NCBI GenBank assembly: GCA_002373505.1
Contig: DFKE01000014.1
Span: forward strand, 124,001-188,000
Direction of reading: 5' to 3'
Origin: Bacteroidales bacterium UBA3653
GTDB taxonomy: Bacteria; Bacteroidota; Bacteroidia; Bacteroidales; Paludibacteraceae
DNA: 64,000 bases
Shown in pieces: positions 32,993 through 41,614 of this stretch. Under the pieces are notes generated by a model. It was not told the DNA's origin, did not search any database, and saw only the letters and a list, made by a program, of their open reading frames with translations. The first letter of the stretch is position 1; each line of letters begins with the position of its first letter. Made by a program: the position numbers and the translations under genes.

Positions 32993-34542
32993 GCATCAAT
33001 ACTACGGCTAAGTGGTATGCCCCTGAAAAGGATAACACTTTTATCCGCCGGTTTGAGACAGACTCAATACATCTGTTCCAACACTCGTTATGCAAATTCG
33101 AGAAAGACAAACTATGGCTGGAAGACGAGAATTATTTCTTGGCAGTAGAGGGAGTTTTATTTAACCGAGACAATATCACTGCCGACTGGCAGACGACAGA
33201 CGTGCGGGACTGGAGAGGTTCGTTCGCATGCGCAAGAGTAAACAAGCAAAACGGCGAAGTGCAAGTTTACAATGACCAGATTGGCAGTCATATGATTTTC
33301 TGGTGTCAGACAGAAGAGGGGATTTATATCTCACCGGACTTGTTCGAGTTAGCTCATGTCTGCGGGATAAACGAAATAAATACGGCTTTCATGCTCCGCA
33401 TTCTGAAGACAGGTTATGGCTGCGATGATACTACTATGGTAACAGGCATCCGCCGCATTGGAGCAGGACAGGTACTCTCTATCCGTAACGGCAAGGCGGA
33501 AGTGATGCAGTACTACCGTTTTGACAACCGCCCTGTTCATCGTGACGACAAGGAAGCATTAGCACGGACCAACGAACTGTTCCGGCAAGCAGTCAAACGC
33601 GTCATTGACAAGAACGAAGAGTACGGGCTCAAGCATTTCTATCCGTTAAGCGGCGGACTGGATTCGCGGATGGTACAGATTGTGGCGCGCCAACTGACAG
33701 ATGCTCCAATTACCAACTTTACCTATTCGCAAATCAGCCATTACGACCATCTGCTGCCGGAAAAAATAGCAGCCTTTTTAGGAAACGAATGGCGTTTCCT
33801 GCCGTTAGACGGAGGTAATTATCTAACGCAGATAGATGCCATCACAAAAGTCACACAGGGGCTGGTCAATTACAATGGTCCTTCGGAAATATACTATTGC
33901 TCCACCCAATTCGACTGGACAGAGGCGGGCGTAGTGGCAACCGGAGTTAACGGAGATAATATCTTCTCCGTAGAGACAGATAGTGCTCATGAGATAGAAC
34001 GTCTCTATTCGCTCAGTTTCTCCGGTAACGGATTAGGTTCTCCTTTGGTGTTGCAACAACACACAGAAACCTACTCGCCTTTCTGCGATGTGGATGTACT
34101 GAATTACGTGTTGCGCATTCCTCTCAAAAAAAGGTGGAACTACCATTTCTATGACCATTGGATACTGCGCTATTACCCCGAAGCGGCACAATGGTTGCAC
34201 AAAGAGCAACGTATTGGCCACAGACGAATAGTAATTCCTCTTCTGGGGAGGAACATCCCGCTCCGCGACTTACCCAAGAGACTTATTCTTTCTGCACTCA
34301 AACGGTTGCACCTATATAACGGCTATCGTCTTAAAAGTAGTTCTATGACACCATACGATGAGTGGGTAAAATCCAATCCTGAATTACAAAAAACACTCAC
34401 CACTTACTATTCCGCACACAAACACTTGCTTGTGCCATTCCCTTCTGTCGCCGCAAAAGCAGAAGAAATAATGCAAACAAGCCCCGTTTATGACCAATGC
34501 GCTGTGCTCACCATCCTCAGCGTTCTTCATCAACTATCATGA
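32974..34542 (+). CDS. Asparagine synthase-like protein lacking the glutaminase cysteine
   Basis: 522 residues. The N-terminal Ntn-type glutaminase-like domain begins Met-Tyr-Gly where AsnB has Met-Cys-Gly, so glutamine hydrolysis is not expected. The C-terminal synthetase domain keeps the PP-loop YPLSGGLDSRM (about 225-235) and a diverged GVNGDNIFSVE. Such proteins occur in surface-glycan clusters and probably amidate a carboxylated sugar or act as another ATP-dependent ligase. The start overlaps the GT4 gene by 19 nt and the stop overlaps the GT2 gene by 4 nt. Confidence 0.88.
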   Translation: MYGFRISINTTAKWYAPEKDNTFIRRFETDSIHLFQHSLCKFEKDKLWLEDENYFLAVEGVLFNRDNITADWQTTDVRDWRGSFACARVNKQNGEVQVYNDQIGSHMIFWCQTEEGIYISPDLFELAHVCGINEINTAFMLRILKTGYGCDDTTMVTGIRRIGAGQVLSIRNGKAEVMQYYRFDNRPVHRDDKEALARTNELFRQAVKRVIDKNEEYGLKHFYPLSGGLDSRMVQIVARQLTDAPITNFTYSQISHYDHLLPEKIAAFLGNEWRFLPLDGGNYLTQIDAITKVTQGLVNYNGPSEIYYCSTQFDWTEAGVVATGVNGDNIFSVETDSAHEIERLYSLSFSGNGLGSPLVLQQHTETYSPFCDVDVLNYVLRIPLKKRWNYHFYDHWILRYYPEAAQWLHKEQRIGHRRIVIPLLGRNIPLRDLPKRLILSALKRLHLYNGYRLKSSSMTPYDEWVKSNPELQKTLTTYYSAHKHLLVPFPSVAAKAEEIMQTSPVYDQCAVLTILSVLHQLS

Positions 34543-35372
34543 TTGCCGTTTGTATCACTACATATAATCACGAACCGTATATTGCCAAGGCGATAGAAAG
34601 TGTCATCGCGCAACAATGCGACGAGCCACTGCGCATTTATATTGCAGATGACGCGTCCACAGACAATACCGAACTTGTCTGCAGGTCATTTGCTGCGAAA
34701 GACAAGCGCATTGTATATATACGGAGAGAGGCAAATCTCGGCATTGTTCAAAACACAATCAGCCTGTACCACCAAGTCATCCAAGACGGATGCGGATATA
34801 TCGCCATGCTTGACGGAGACGACTATTGGACTGACACACATAAAACTCAACTCCAGTTGGATTTTTTGCGCTCGCACCCTGATTGCGGATTTGTGCATAC
34901 AGCATCGTTCGTTGATTGCAACGGAATAATCACCAAAGAGGTTCCATACTCTATTCCTACAGGAGACATCAGTCACACATACGGAGTACACGGGGCTGGC
35001 CAGACAAATGCTACTGTTCTATTCCGCACGTCACTGCTGAGAGAAGAGGAATTACATGCTATTGCGGCACAACATTTCCGCGTGCTTGATTACCCCTTGT
35101 ACGGACTTTTTGCGCAACGCACGCAATTTGCCTTTATAGACACCCCTACTGCCGCTTGGAGGGAACACAATTCCGTTTCCAACCCGCAGTCACTTGCCGC
35201 TTTCGCCGCATATCAATACCACTATTTCCGATGCTGGAAATGGCTTGAGAAACAACACCACAGGACTTTCGGATACAATATCCTGTACGCATCAGGATTG
35301 TATATCTATCGGGTGGCATATTTTTTGTGGAGACAATTGCACAACAGATTTGCAAGGAGAAAACACTCCTAA
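34539..35372 (+). CDS. Glycosyltransferase family 2
   Basis: 277 residues from the ATG at 34539, which overlaps the preceding stop as ATGA. GT-A motifs include CITTYNHEPYIAKAIESVI, IADDASTDNT and the DXD-type MLDGDDYW. The C-terminal part (FRVLDYPLYG, AAWREHNSVS) is typical of cytoplasmic glycan-assembly GT2 enzymes. It is the last gene of the four-gene cluster. Confidence 0.93.
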   Translation: MIAVCITTYNHEPYIAKAIESVIAQQCDEPLRIYIADDASTDNTELVCRSFAAKDKRIVYIRREANLGIVQNTISLYHQVIQDGCGYIAMLDGDDYWTDTHKTQLQLDFLRSHPDCGFVHTASFVDCNGIITKEVPYSIPTGDISHTYGVHGAGQTNATVLFRTSLLREEELHAIAAQHFRVLDYPLYGLFAQRTQFAFIDTPTAAWREHNSVSNPQSLAAFAAYQYHYFRCWKWLEKQHHRTFGYNILYASGLYIYRVAYFLWRQLHNRFARRKHS

Positions 35373-35404
35373 AAAAGGAAAAAAACAGAAAAATAACACT
35401 TTTA

Positions 35405-35436
35405 TTTGCATAAATCGCAAAAAAGCAGTACCTTTG
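35405..35436 (+). promoter_or_regulatory. Promoter of tonB
   Basis: TTTG at 35405-35408, a 20-nt spacer, and TACCTTTG at 35429-35436. Confidence 0.75.
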
Positions 35437-35475
35437 TAGCCGATTTTGTAACTACGACCTAAAAAACACAGTAAT

Positions 35476-36156
35476 ATGCAAGTAAAAAAATCAGAAAATG
35501 CCAGCTTGGAGAAGGACAAACTCATCTATGTACTGATGGGTCTGGTCTTCGTTTTGAGCGTTGTTTATGTGGCGTTGGAATGGACGGAACGTGAGGTGAC
35601 CAAGTATGAGGTTACCGACACCGAGTTCCTTTTTGAGGAAGAAGTAGAGATTCAGCAGACATCGCAGGAGACTCCTCCCCCTCCCCCACCCCCTGCCGTT
35701 CAAGAGGTGGAAGTGCTTAATGTCGTAGAGGATAACGTCGAGACCGAGTCCATCGAGGTTAACACCGAGGACGACAAGGAGACCGAGGTCGTTATTGCTG
35801 CGCCGGTAGAGGCTCCCGAAGAGGAAGAGGAAGAAGAAGTTGTCTTCGTCGTGGTTGAGAAGATGCCGGAGTTCCCGGGCGGACAGCAGGCATTGTTCAA
35901 ATACCTCAGCGAGAACGTCAAATATCCGGTTATCGCGCAGGAGAACGGTATCCAGGGACGTGTGATCTGCCAGTTCGTGGTTAACCGTGACGGATCGATC
36001 GTCGATGTAGAGGTCGTTCGTTCCGGTGGTGATCCTTCGCTGGACAAAGAGGCGGTGCGCGTCATCAAGTCCATGCCGAAATGGAAACCGGGTCAGCAGC
36101 GCGGTAAACCCGTTCGCGTGAAATATACGGTGCCGGTTAACTTCAAATTACAATAA
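35476..36156 (+). CDS. TonB-family energy transducer
   Basis: 226 residues. One N-terminal membrane anchor (about 13-35), a periplasmic linker with a run of seven prolines and many Glu/Val, and a C-terminal TonB domain with FPGGQQALFKYLSENVKYP, GRVICQFVVNRDGSI and PVNFKLQ. It transmits the proton-motive force from ExbBD to outer-membrane TonB-dependent receptors. exbB and exbD are not adjacent. Confidence 0.93.
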   Translation: MQVKKSENASLEKDKLIYVLMGLVFVLSVVYVALEWTEREVTKYEVTDTEFLFEEEVEIQQTSQETPPPPPPPAVQEVEVLNVVEDNVETESIEVNTEDDKETEVVIAAPVEAPEEEEEEEVVFVVVEKMPEFPGGQQALFKYLSENVKYPVIAQENGIQGRVICQFVVNRDGSIVDVEVVRSGGDPSLDKEAVRVIKSMPKWKPGQQRGKPVRVKYTVPVNFKLQ

Positions 36157-36198
36157 CAAAATCCTCGTAATTACGTAATTACGACATTACGTAATCCA

Positions 36199-38292
36199 AT
36201 GGAGTTAGCTCATAGAGATATAACCTATTGCAAGAATGTCGGTGCCAAGCGTGCCGACATTCTTCGTAAAGAACTGAAGGTGAATACCGCGCTGGACATG
36301 GTGCGGCAGTATCCTTATAAGTATATCGACCGCAGCCGGTTCTACCGCATCGCGGAGATAGAGGACGAAGATACGTATGTACAGATCGTCGGCGAAGTAA
36401 CCGAATGGCACACAATAGGTATCGGCAAGGCGCAGCGGCTGAGCGCTACCTTCAACGACGGAATGCACCAATGCGAACTGGTCTGGTTCAAGGGCGTGCA
36501 GTATGTCAAGTTGCAGCGGGGTGTCAAATACCTGCTCTTCGGCAAACCGTCCCGATTTAATCACACGTATAATTTCGTCCACCCGGAATTAACGCCTTGG
36601 AGCAAGGTCACGCCGGAGATGACGCAGGGCCTGGAGCCGTACTATAACACCACCGAGACCATGAAACGCCACGGTCTCAACTCCAAAGCCATGCGGAATA
36701 TCATTGCCGAACTGCTGCCGGACCTGAAGACGGGAGTGCCGGACACGATAGGCGCAGATGTCCTGCAGCGGTACCGGCTGATGGGACTGACGGATGCGCT
36801 GGTCAATGTGCATTTCCCCAAAGACACACCCACGATGCAGGCGGCACGGGCAAGGTTGAAGTTCGAAGAGCTGTTCTATATCCAGTTGCAGTTACTGAGG
36901 CAGATGAAACGCCGGGAGCAGAATCCGGGCTTCGCCATGCCGATAGTAGGCAGCCGGTTCCATGCCTTGTATAAATCGCTGCCTTTCGACCTGACCGGCG
37001 CACAGAAAAGGGTTATTCATGAGATACATGACGACCTCAAGTCCGGACGGCAGATGAACAGGCTACTGCAGGGCGATGTCGGTTCGGGTAAGACACTCGT
37101 CGCGCTCTTATGCTGCCTGCTCGCCGTCGATAACGGCTATCAGACCTGTATCATGGCGCCCACGGAGATACTGGCAAACCAGCACTACGAGACCCTCAAA
37201 GCCTTTTTGGCGCCGTTAGGCGATGCGGTGCATGTGGCGTTGCTCACAGGCTCGACTACTGCCAAACAGCGCGTACCCATCCATAACGGACTGCTCAACG
37301 GAACGATAAATATATTAATAGGTACGCACGCGTTATTGGAGGACACCGTGCAATGGCAGAACCTGGGACTTGTCATTATCGACGAACAGCACCGCTTCGG
37401 TGTGGCGCAGCGGGCTAAACTGTGGAGCAAGAATGACATACCGCCTCATGTACTCGTCATGTCCGCTACGCCTATCCCGCGGACCTTGGCGATGACCGTC
37501 TACGGCGATCTGCATGTGAGTATCATTGACGAACTGCCGCCCGGACGCAAACCCGTACAGACCATCCATTATAATATCAACCGCCGCGCACAGGTGTATG
37601 CCTTCCTGCGCAAGCAGATTCAGGAAGGGCGGCAGGTCTATGTAGTCTATCCGCTCATCAAAGAGAATGAGAAACTGGATCTGCAGGACTTGCAGAACGG
37701 TTTTAACGAACTGTGCGAAGCTTTTCCGGAATATAAGATCTCCATGGTCCACGGCCAGATGAAAGCGGCGGACAAAGACCTGCAGATGCAGCGTTTCGCA
37801 TCCGGCGAGACACAGATTCTGGTGGCTACGACGGTCATCGAAGTGGGTGTCAATGTACCCAACGCCACGGTGATGATGATTCAGAACGCCGAGCGGTTCG
37901 GGCTGAGCCAGTTGCACCAGTTGCGCGGACGCGTAGGACGCGGTGCCGACCAGAGCTATTGTCTCTTGCTGACCGATATGGAGATCAGCGGAGACACACG
38001 CAAACGGATGGATATCATGGTGGCTACCAATGACGGATTCCGCATCGCGGAAGAGGACCTGCGGCTCCGCGGAGCAGGAGACATCGACGGCACACAGCAG
38101 TCGGGAATCCCCTTTGATCTGCATATAGCCAATTTATCTACCGACGGTCAGTTACTGACGCTGGCGCGCCAGGCAGCGATGGATATTCTGGACCAAGATC
38201 CGCTGCTGGAGGACGAGATGAACCGGATATACAAAAGGAGACTCGATTCCTTGCGGATCGAATCTCCTCAGAATTGGAGCGAGATTTCATAG
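36199..38292 (+). CDS. recG: ATP-dependent DNA helicase RecG
   Basis: 697 residues, normal length. The N-terminal wedge/OB domain is followed by Walker A LLQGDVGSGKT, the DEQH box IIDEQHRFGVAQR, the SATPIPRTLAMTVYGDL motif, and LHQLRGRVGRG. RecG remodels stalled forks and branched DNA. A likely intrinsic terminator follows. Confidence 0.97.
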   Translation: MELAHRDITYCKNVGAKRADILRKELKVNTALDMVRQYPYKYIDRSRFYRIAEIEDEDTYVQIVGEVTEWHTIGIGKAQRLSATFNDGMHQCELVWFKGVQYVKLQRGVKYLLFGKPSRFNHTYNFVHPELTPWSKVTPEMTQGLEPYYNTTETMKRHGLNSKAMRNIIAELLPDLKTGVPDTIGADVLQRYRLMGLTDALVNVHFPKDTPTMQAARARLKFEELFYIQLQLLRQMKRREQNPGFAMPIVGSRFHALYKSLPFDLTGAQKRVIHEIHDDLKSGRQMNRLLQGDVGSGKTLVALLCCLLAVDNGYQTCIMAPTEILANQHYETLKAFLAPLGDAVHVALLTGSTTAKQRVPIHNGLLNGTINILIGTHALLEDTVQWQNLGLVIIDEQHRFGVAQRAKLWSKNDIPPHVLVMSATPIPRTLAMTVYGDLHVSIIDELPPGRKPVQTIHYNINRRAQVYAFLRKQIQEGRQVYVVYPLIKENEKLDLQDLQNGFNELCEAFPEYKISMVHGQMKAADKDLQMQRFASGETQILVATTVIEVGVNVPNATVMMIQNAERFGLSQLHQLRGRVGRGADQSYCLLLTDMEISGDTRKRMDIMVATNDGFRIAEEDLRLRGAGDIDGTQQSGIPFDLHIANLSTDGQLLTLARQAAMDILDQDPLLEDEMNRIYKRRLDSLRIESPQNWSEIS

Positions 38293-38294
38293 GG

Positions 38295-38320
38295 GCTTTT
38301 CTGACCAAAAAGCTTTTTTT
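38295..38320 (+). terminator. Intrinsic terminator of recG
   Basis: Six-bp stem GCTTTT / AAAAGC, 7-nt loop, then a seven-T run. Confidence 0.6.
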
Positions 38321-38341
38321 CTTCAAAAAAATCACAAAATA

Positions 38342-38373
38342 TTTGCGTATATTAAAAAAAAGCAGTACCTTTG
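38342..38373 (+). promoter_or_regulatory. Promoter of tRNA-Leu and rpsU
   Basis: TTTG at 38342-38345, a 20-nt spacer and TACCTTTG at 38366-38373. No second promoter is seen between the tRNA and rpsU. Confidence 0.8.
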
Positions 38374-38409
38374 CACGCTTTTTCTCCCTGTCGGGGGAGT
38401 CATAAGCGC

Positions 38410-38489
38410 GCCCAGGTGGCGGAATTGGTAGACGCGTTGGTCTCAAACACCAATGGGAAACCGTGCCGGTTCGATCCCGGCCCTGGGTA
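38410..38489 (+). tRNA. tRNA-Leu (CAA)
   Basis: Class II tRNA with long variable arm. Acceptor GCCCAGG pairs with CCTGGGT (G-T at the end), anticodon stem TTGGT/ACCAA encloses loop CTCAAAC with anticodon CAA, and the T arm is GCCGG-TTCGATC-CCGGC. CCA is not encoded. It is 20 nt upstream of rpsU in one transcript. Confidence 0.95.
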
Positions 38490-38495
38490 CAAGAA

Positions 38496-38502
38496 AGGAG
38501 GT
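38496..38502 (+). promoter_or_regulatory. Strong Shine-Dalgarno sequence of rpsU
   Basis: AGGAGGT lies 7 nt before the rpsU ATG. Other starts in the window lack such a site. In Flavobacterium johnsoniae, bS21 helps occlude the anti-SD, and an SD-bearing rpsU is thought to be under bS21 feedback; the same logic is likely here. Confidence 0.85.
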
Positions 38503-38509
38503 GTAAGCA

Positions 38510-38704
38510 ATGATTATCGTTCCTGTTAAAGAAGGTGAAAACATCGAGCGCGCGATTAAGAAATTCAAACGCAAATTCGATAAGACGGGTGTCGTAAAAG
38601 AACTCCGTCGCCGTCAGCAATTCGACAAACCGAGTGAGCTGAAACGAGTTAAGATGGCGCATGCACGCTATGTGCAGTCATTGCACGCTCACGACGACAA
38701 GTAA
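38510..38704 (+). CDS. rpsU: 30S ribosomal protein bS21
   Basis: 64 residues, MIIVPVKEGENIERAIKKFK at the start and a basic helical body, typical of bS21. It sits near the anti-Shine-Dalgarno sequence on the small subunit. Its own gene has a perfect SD, exceptional here, pointing to translational autoregulation. Followed by a clear terminator. Confidence 0.97.
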   Translation: MIIVPVKEGENIERAIKKFKRKFDKTGVVKELRRRQQFDKPSELKRVKMAHARYVQSLHAHDDK

Positions 38705-38719
38705 TCTGTGATTACAAAG

Positions 38720-38743
38720 AGGCTCACAATGTGAGCCTTTTTT
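38720..38743 (+). terminator. Intrinsic terminator of rpsU
   Basis: Eight-bp stem AGGCTCAC / GTGAGCCT with AAT loop, followed by Ts. Confidence 0.9.
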
Positions 38744-38745
38744 CT

Positions 38746-38810
38746 TTCGACTTTCGACAGGCTCTGTCCCGTTCCTGCTTTCGACTTTCGACTTTTGACT
38801 TTCGACTATA
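38746..38810. repeat. CTTTCGA-type dispersed repeat, intergenic
   Basis: Several copies of CTTTCGACTTT, interrupted by GGCTCTGTCCCGTTCCTG. The reverse phrase AAAGTCG is in frame in the GT4 gene and in the phosphatase gene at 6421-6449. Confidence 0.85.
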
Positions 38811-38817
38811 TATAATT

Positions 38818-39549
38818 ATGCCAAACGAATTCTTTTCCAGAAGCGAAGCGTTATTGGGTTCCGAAACGATGGAATCCCTTCGGACGAAACGCGTGATCCT
38901 CTTCGGCGTGGGAGGCGTAGGTTCGTGGTGTGCCGAGGCTCTCATCCGCACAGGACTCACACATCTCACCATCGTCGATGGCGACACGGTGCAGCCTTCC
39001 AATGTCAACCGCCAACTGCCGGCGACAAGAGAGACATTGGGCAGACCCAAAGTAGAGGTGCTCAAAGAGCGGCTGCTTACCATCAACCCCGAAGCGGAAA
39101 TCGAGGCAATAAACACCATGTACAAAGAGACAATGTACAATGTACAAAAGGACGATGTACAATGCACGGAGGAGCCTTTTGATTTTCGGTTGGAGGAATA
39201 CGACTATGTGATTGACGCGATAGATAGTGTAGCGGCGAAGGCAGACCTTATAATAAACGCGACACGCACGCGGGGAGTGAAGATTTTCTGCTCTATGGGT
39301 GCCGCCTTGCGTTTGGACCCGACCAAAGTGACAACCGGCGAACTGATGGACATCAAAGGTGACGCGCTCGCCAAGGCTGTCCGCGCACGGATGAAGAAGA
39401 TGGGCGTGAAACCCTACCGGAAAGTCCAATGCGTCTATTCGACGGAGCAGGCGCTACAATGCGAGACCCGCGGCAGCCTCATGCAAGTCACCGCCGTCTT
39501 CGGTTGCACGTTAGCAAGCATGGTCATAAGAGATATGCTAAAAAAATAA
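38818..39549 (+). CDS. tcdA: tRNA threonylcarbamoyladenosine dehydratase
   Basis: 243 residues from the ATG at 38818. The upstream reading from 38731 is repeat DNA. ThiF/E1-like fold with GVGGVGSWCAEALIRTG and DGDTVQPSNVNRQ; VIDAIDSVAAKADLI and KVQCVYSTE are typical of TcdA. It cyclises t6A37 of tRNAs to ct6A. Residues around 105-116 (NVQKDDVQCTEE) come from a TACAATG repeat (39131-39167) and nearly match a linker peptide in the NRPS. Confidence 0.9.
   Translation: MPNEFFSRSEALLGSETMESLRTKRVILFGVGGVGSWCAEALIRTGLTHLTIVDGDTVQPSNVNRQLPATRETLGRPKVEVLKERLLTINPEAEIEAINTMYKETMYNVQKDDVQCTEEPFDFRLEEYDYVIDAIDSVAAKADLIINATRTRGVKIFCSMGAALRLDPTKVTTGELMDIKGDALAKAVRARMKKMGVKPYRKVQCVYSTEQALQCETRGSLMQVTAVFGCTLASMVIRDMLKK
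39131..39167 (+). repeat. ACAATGTACAA repeat inside tcdA
   Basis: In frame, encoding MYNVQKDDVQCTEE. Matches the NRPS A1-T1 linker copy. Confidence 0.85.
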
Positions 39550-39673
39550 AAAAAAGGAGTCGCATATAACGTCGGTGGGGTTCAGATTGTTCTGATTGTA
39601 CTATTCTTAGGCTCTTCTCGAGACATGGTCCCGTGATGGTCCTGTTCTATTCAGTATATACGATCCCTAAAAC

Positions 39674-39699
39674 AAGGTACGCGCGGATGCGCGTACCTT
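39674..39699. terminator. Bidirectional terminator between tcdA and phosphoglucomutase
   Basis: 11-bp perfect stem AAGGTACGCGC / GCGCGTACCTT with GGAT loop, followed by ATTTTAT on the plus strand. Confidence 0.75.
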
Positions 39700-39711
39700 A
39701 TTTTATAAAAG

Positions 39712-39784
39712 CCTAGGGAGACTAGGAGACCTAGGGTACTAGGGTACTAGGGTACTAGGATACTAGAACCTTAGTATCATAGTA
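39712..39784. repeat. CTAGGGTA tandem repeat
   Basis: Seven or more 8-9 nt units of the form CTAGGGTA / CTAGGAGA, ending at the phosphoglucomutase stop region. Confidence 0.8.
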
Positions 39785-39788
39785 GTCC

Positions 39789-41570
39789 TTATAGACCGAG
39801 GGACTTCTTGATTTCGGGAACACGGGCTTCGGCTTCGGCGGTGCAACGCTCGTAGTCAGCACCGGTGAACGGCTTGCCGCTCTTTACCGGGATCTCGAAA
39901 TAGAACTTGATCTTCGGCTCCGTACCCGACGGGCGGACAGACACCTTCAAACCGCCCTCGGTGAAGTATTGGAGTACGTTCGAAGTAGCATGCAGCGGCA
40001 TGTCGAAATCCGACTCAACCCACTTGCCGTCCTTCAGTTCTTGCTGTTTGAGGAGCTTGAAGTCTTTGATCTTGACCACTTTCTCGCCTGCAATCTCTTT
40101 CGGTGCGTTAGCGCGGTAGTCCTTCATCATCTGCTGGATCTCCTCCGCGCCGGTCTTGCCCGGACGAACGACATTGATAGTCGTCTCGCGCTGGAAGCCG
40201 TAGTCCTCGTATATCTTGAGGAGGTAGTCATAGAGGGTCATGCCGTTGTCCTTGGCATAGGCTGCGATCTCACAGATAAGGCATATAGCCGAAGGCGAAC
40301 ATTTGTCGCGTACAGCGTCATAGGGAAGGAAGCCGAAGGACTCTTCACCACCACCGATATACTTACGCTTGCCTTCCCACATACGGATACGGTTGGCAAT
40401 CCATTTGAAGCCTGTGTATTCATCGGTGAGGGTTACTCCCTGCGCGTCCGCAATCTTGCGGATGAGTTCGGAGGTCACGATGGTCTTGACGATATACATG
40501 TCGTCGCGGAACTTGCCCAGGCGCTTCATGTTGTTGATGATGTAGTAGTGGAACATGATGTTGGTCTGGTTTCCGTTGATGATGACCCACTCGCCCTTGT
40601 CGTTACGGCAGACGATGGCTATACGGTCCGCGTCCGGGTCGGAAGCAATCACCAGGTCGGCACCAAGTTTGGTGCCTAACTTCATACCGAGGGTCATTGC
40701 CTCTGCGTTCTCCGGGTTCGGGGAAACGACAGTCGGGAAATTACCGTCGATGACCATCTGTTCGGGCACGACGTGGATGTTCTGGAATCCCCAGCTGCGG
40801 AGGCACATCGGCACGATCTGACGTCCGGCACCGTGCATCGGGGTGTAAACGATATTGAGATCCTTCTGGCGGAGGATGGTGTCCTGGTCGATCATAACGG
40901 ACTTAACCGCCATCATGTAGTCGTAATCCATCTCGCCGCCGATAATCTCTATGAGGTCTTTGTTTGCCTCCCATTTGACATCCGCGAGGGTCACTTTGTT
41001 CACTTCGTCGATGATACCCTGGTCATGCGGCTGGAGCACCTGCGAGCCGTCCTCCCAGTATGCTTTGTAGCCGTTGTACTCTTTGGGGTTGTGGGAAGCC
41101 GTCACGTTCACACCGCCCTGACATTTGAGATGACGGATAGCGAAAGACACCTCCGGCGTCGGACGCAGCGACTCGAACAGATAGACCTTGATGCCATTCG
41201 CAGAGAAGATATTAGCAACCGTCTCTGCAAACATACGTCCGTTATTACGGCAGTCGTGACCAACGACAACAGCAACTCTGCCGTCCTGCACGTGCTCGAA
41301 ACCACCCTCTTTCTGCACCTTCAGCAGGTAGTTGGCATAACCCTGGGTAGCCATCGCTACGATATACTTGTTCATGCGGTTCGTACCCGGACCCATAATA
41401 CCGCGCAGACCTCCGGTACCGAACTCCAGAGTGCGGTAGAAAGCATCAATGAGTGCGGTCTTGTCCTCCGCCTCCATCATCGCTTTCACTTGTGCGCGGG
41501 TCTCCGCATCAAAAGGCTCCTTGGTCCATACCTCGGCAACCTCCATTACTTTTTTCAATTCTTCGTTCAT
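39789..41570 (-). CDS. Phosphoglucomutase/phosphomannomutase
   Basis: 593 residues, the long PGM form. The catalytic serine motif TASHNPKEYNGYK (about 156-168), the metal loop ASDPDADRIAI and the sugar loop GGGEESFGF are intact. It interconverts hexose 1- and 6-phosphates for glycan precursors and glycogen. The start MNEELKKVM follows the hpt gene by about 45 nt on the same strand. Confidence 0.93.
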   Translation of the reverse strand: MNEELKKVMEVAEVWTKEPFDAETRAQVKAMMEAEDKTALIDAFYRTLEFGTGGLRGIMGPGTNRMNKYIVAMATQGYANYLLKVQKEGGFEHVQDGRVAVVVGHDCRNNGRMFAETVANIFSANGIKVYLFESLRPTPEVSFAIRHLKCQGGVNVTASHNPKEYNGYKAYWEDGSQVLQPHDQGIIDEVNKVTLADVKWEANKDLIEIIGGEMDYDYMMAVKSVMIDQDTILRQKDLNIVYTPMHGAGRQIVPMCLRSWGFQNIHVVPEQMVIDGNFPTVVSPNPENAEAMTLGMKLGTKLGADLVIASDPDADRIAIVCRNDKGEWVIINGNQTNIMFHYYIINNMKRLGKFRDDMYIVKTIVTSELIRKIADAQGVTLTDEYTGFKWIANRIRMWEGKRKYIGGGEESFGFLPYDAVRDKCSPSAICLICEIAAYAKDNGMTLYDYLLKIYEDYGFQRETTINVVRPGKTGAEEIQQMMKDYRANAPKEIAGEKVVKIKDFKLLKQQELKDGKWVESDFDMPLHATSNVLQYFTEGGLKVSVRPSGTEPKIKFYFEIPVKSGKPFTGADYERCTAEAEARVPEIKKSLGL

Positions 41571-41614
41571 GGCAAATTAATGTTAAATTGTTAATATGTT
41601 AAGCTGTTAAACTG

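Larger units (their letters stand above)
39550..39788. other. Intergenic interval between convergent tcdA and phosphoglucomutase genes
   Basis: Contains a strong bidirectional hairpin (39674-39699), the CTAGGGTA array (39712-39784) and the 14-mer GGTCCCGTGATGGT (39629-39642), which recurs inverted near 51040. A small RNA ending at the hairpin is possible, but I could not identify a known class. Confidence 0.5.

Noticed and set aside
38731..38817. N-terminal extension of TcdA
   Set aside because: The 29 codons are made of the rpsU terminator tail and CTTTCGA repeats; the canonical TcdA start MPNEFFSRSE is at 38818.
39550..39700. Candidate small RNA (6S or SRP type) ending at the strong hairpin
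   Set aside because: No promoter and no recognisable conserved fold; the hairpin is explained as a terminator between convergent genes.
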